Below are positions 13,023 through 13,648 of a stretch of DNA of 13,648 nt, piece by piece. How positions within the stretch are numbered: position 1 is the first letter of the stretch; each line of letters starts with the position of its first letter. A model generated the notes under the pieces. The model did not search any database and was not told the origin of the DNA. It saw only the letters and a list, made by a program, of their open reading frames with translations. Position numbers and translations under genes: made by a program. The stretch lies in the NCBI GenBank assembly GCA_012961745.1, contig DTYT01000070.1, positions 1 through 13,648 on the forward strand. Direction: 5' to 3'. This DNA comes from Kiritimatiellia bacterium (GTDB lineage: Bacteria; Verrucomicrobiota; Kiritimatiellia; B70-G9).

Positions 13023-13648
13023 GTGAGAAGATACATATCCGGGAAGAAACCGGGAAAGGAACCGGCCCCGGGATGTCCGGCCGAGACCATCACGGTCATA
13101 GGTCTGTGGCATCAGGGAATAGTCGGGGCCGCCTGCCTTGCAGATGCCGGCTTTGATGTCATCGCCGGTGACGCGGATTCGGCGCGCGTCAAGGAACTCC
13201 GCCGCAGGAGCCCGCCGGTGTACGAGCCCGGCTTAGTAGAGTTGATCGATGCGGGATTGGCACGCGGCAAGTTGCGTTTCACATCCGACCTGGAGCGAGC
13301 CGTCCGTGGAAGCACACAGGTATGGCTCATGCACGACACACCGGTTGACGAAGATGACAACCCGGATGTAGGCCGTCTGGTGAGTGATCTGCACAGGATT
13401 ATCGCCGGTCTGCCGGATGAGGTGCCGATCCTGGTAACCGCTCAGGTGCCCGTGGGAACGTGCGGGATGCTGGAAGCGGAAATCCGCCGCCGGCGGCCGG
13501 GATTGCAGGCGGGAATTGCCTATTCTCCTGAGAACCTCCGCCTTGGGCGGGCAATCGAAAGATTTCGCAATCCGGCGCTTCCCGTGATCGGCACAGACCA
13601 TGATTGGGTTTTCGACCGCGTGTCGGGAGTACTAGGGGTATTTCACCA
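13023..13648 (+). CDS. Nucleotide-sugar 6-dehydrogenase (UDP-glucose/GDP-mannose dehydrogenase family), N-terminal part
   Basis: About 208 residues are visible before the window ends. After a polar 22-residue lead, ITVIGLWHQGIVGAACLADA is the NAD loop, an off-consensus form (canonical GxGYVGL), and it is followed by an acidic D. YEPGL then leads to DTPVDEDDNPD, and TAQVPVGT corresponds to the TSTVPVGT block. AYSPENLRLGRAI stands where SPEFLREG is usual, and keeps the key Glu. The catalytic-Cys block (GGxCxxKD) lies beyond the edge, so activity cannot be judged. The family oxidises C6 of UDP-glucose, GDP-mannose or similar to a uronic acid, supplying charged sugars for capsules and exopolysaccharide. 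GTG 13023 begins 7 nt after the previous stop; the nearest AAGGAG is 16 nt upstream, so the start is uncertain. No other in-frame start is evident before the NAD loop. Confidence 0.85.
   Translation, partial: MRRYISGKKPGKEPAPGCPAETITVIGLWHQGIVGAACLADAGFDVIAGDADSARVKELRRRSPPVYEPGLVELIDAGLARGKLRFTSDLERAVRGSTQVWLMHDTPVDEDDNPDVGRLVSDLHRIIAGLPDEVPILVTAQVPVGTCGMLEAEIRRRRPGLQAGIAYSPENLRLGRAIERFRNPALPVIGTDHDWVFDRVSGVLGVFH

Noticed and set aside
1..13648. tRNA, rRNA, CRISPR, insertion sequence or phage genes
   Set aside because: Looked for on both strands; no regular spacer-repeat array, transposase motif, terminal inverted repeat pair or tRNA-like fold was found by eye.

Overview
The window is GC-rich bacterial chromosome, densely packed, with GTG and TTG starts alongside ATG. 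A lipoprotein signal peptide, a glycine-zipper envelope protein, surface-sugar nucleotide enzymes and a three-subunit proton-translocating transhydrogenase all point to a Gram-negative (diderm) bacterium. Nothing here fixes the phylum. The mixture of gene types would fit an environmental or metagenomic genome. No tRNA, rRNA, IS element, phage gene or CRISPR array was seen.

Layout. (1) 1-382: the 3' end of a plus-strand gene for a protein of about 40-residue beta-propeller-like repeats. (2) 3001-422, minus strand: a small glycine-zipper lipoprotein with a good sigma70-type promoter, then a GH130 mannoside phosphorylase/hydrolase and a GT4 glycosyltransferase only 3 nt apart. (3) 3156-6289, plus strand: a DUF1805 protein followed by pntAA-pntAB-pntB, the split-alpha NAD(P) transhydrogenase. 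(4) 8157-6451, minus strand, converging on pntB: a multi-spanning membrane protein with C-terminal TPRs, resembling TMTC-type GT-C glycosyltransferases. (5) 8326 to the window end, plus strand, divergent from (4): a tightly overlapped nucleotide-sugar operon. Its genes are a frameshifted SDR epimerase, a Gfo/Idh/MocA oxidoreductase, an RMD-like SDR reductase, a sugar-phosphate nucleotidylyltransferase, a second SDR epimerase homologous to the first, and a nucleotide-sugar 6-dehydrogenase cut by the window edge.

How the genes work together. Block 5 looks like the start of a surface-polysaccharide locus. The nucleotidylyltransferase would activate a sugar-1-phosphate, and the SDRs, the Gfo/Idh/MocA enzyme and the dehydrogenase would oxidise, epimerise or reduce the activated sugar. 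The membrane protein of block 4 could use lipid-linked sugars. Block 2 pairs a sugar-transferring enzyme with one that cleaves mannosides, which suggests a build-and-break cycle for a mannose-containing oligosaccharide. Block 3 is housekeeping redox metabolism (NADPH from NADH using the proton gradient) and shows no obvious tie to the sugar genes.

I found no clearly novel defence, mobile or RNA system. The points most worth a second look are the frameshift at about 8985-8988, the GT4-GH130 pair, the two homologous epimerases bracketing the sugar genes, and the variant motifs in the last dehydrogenase.
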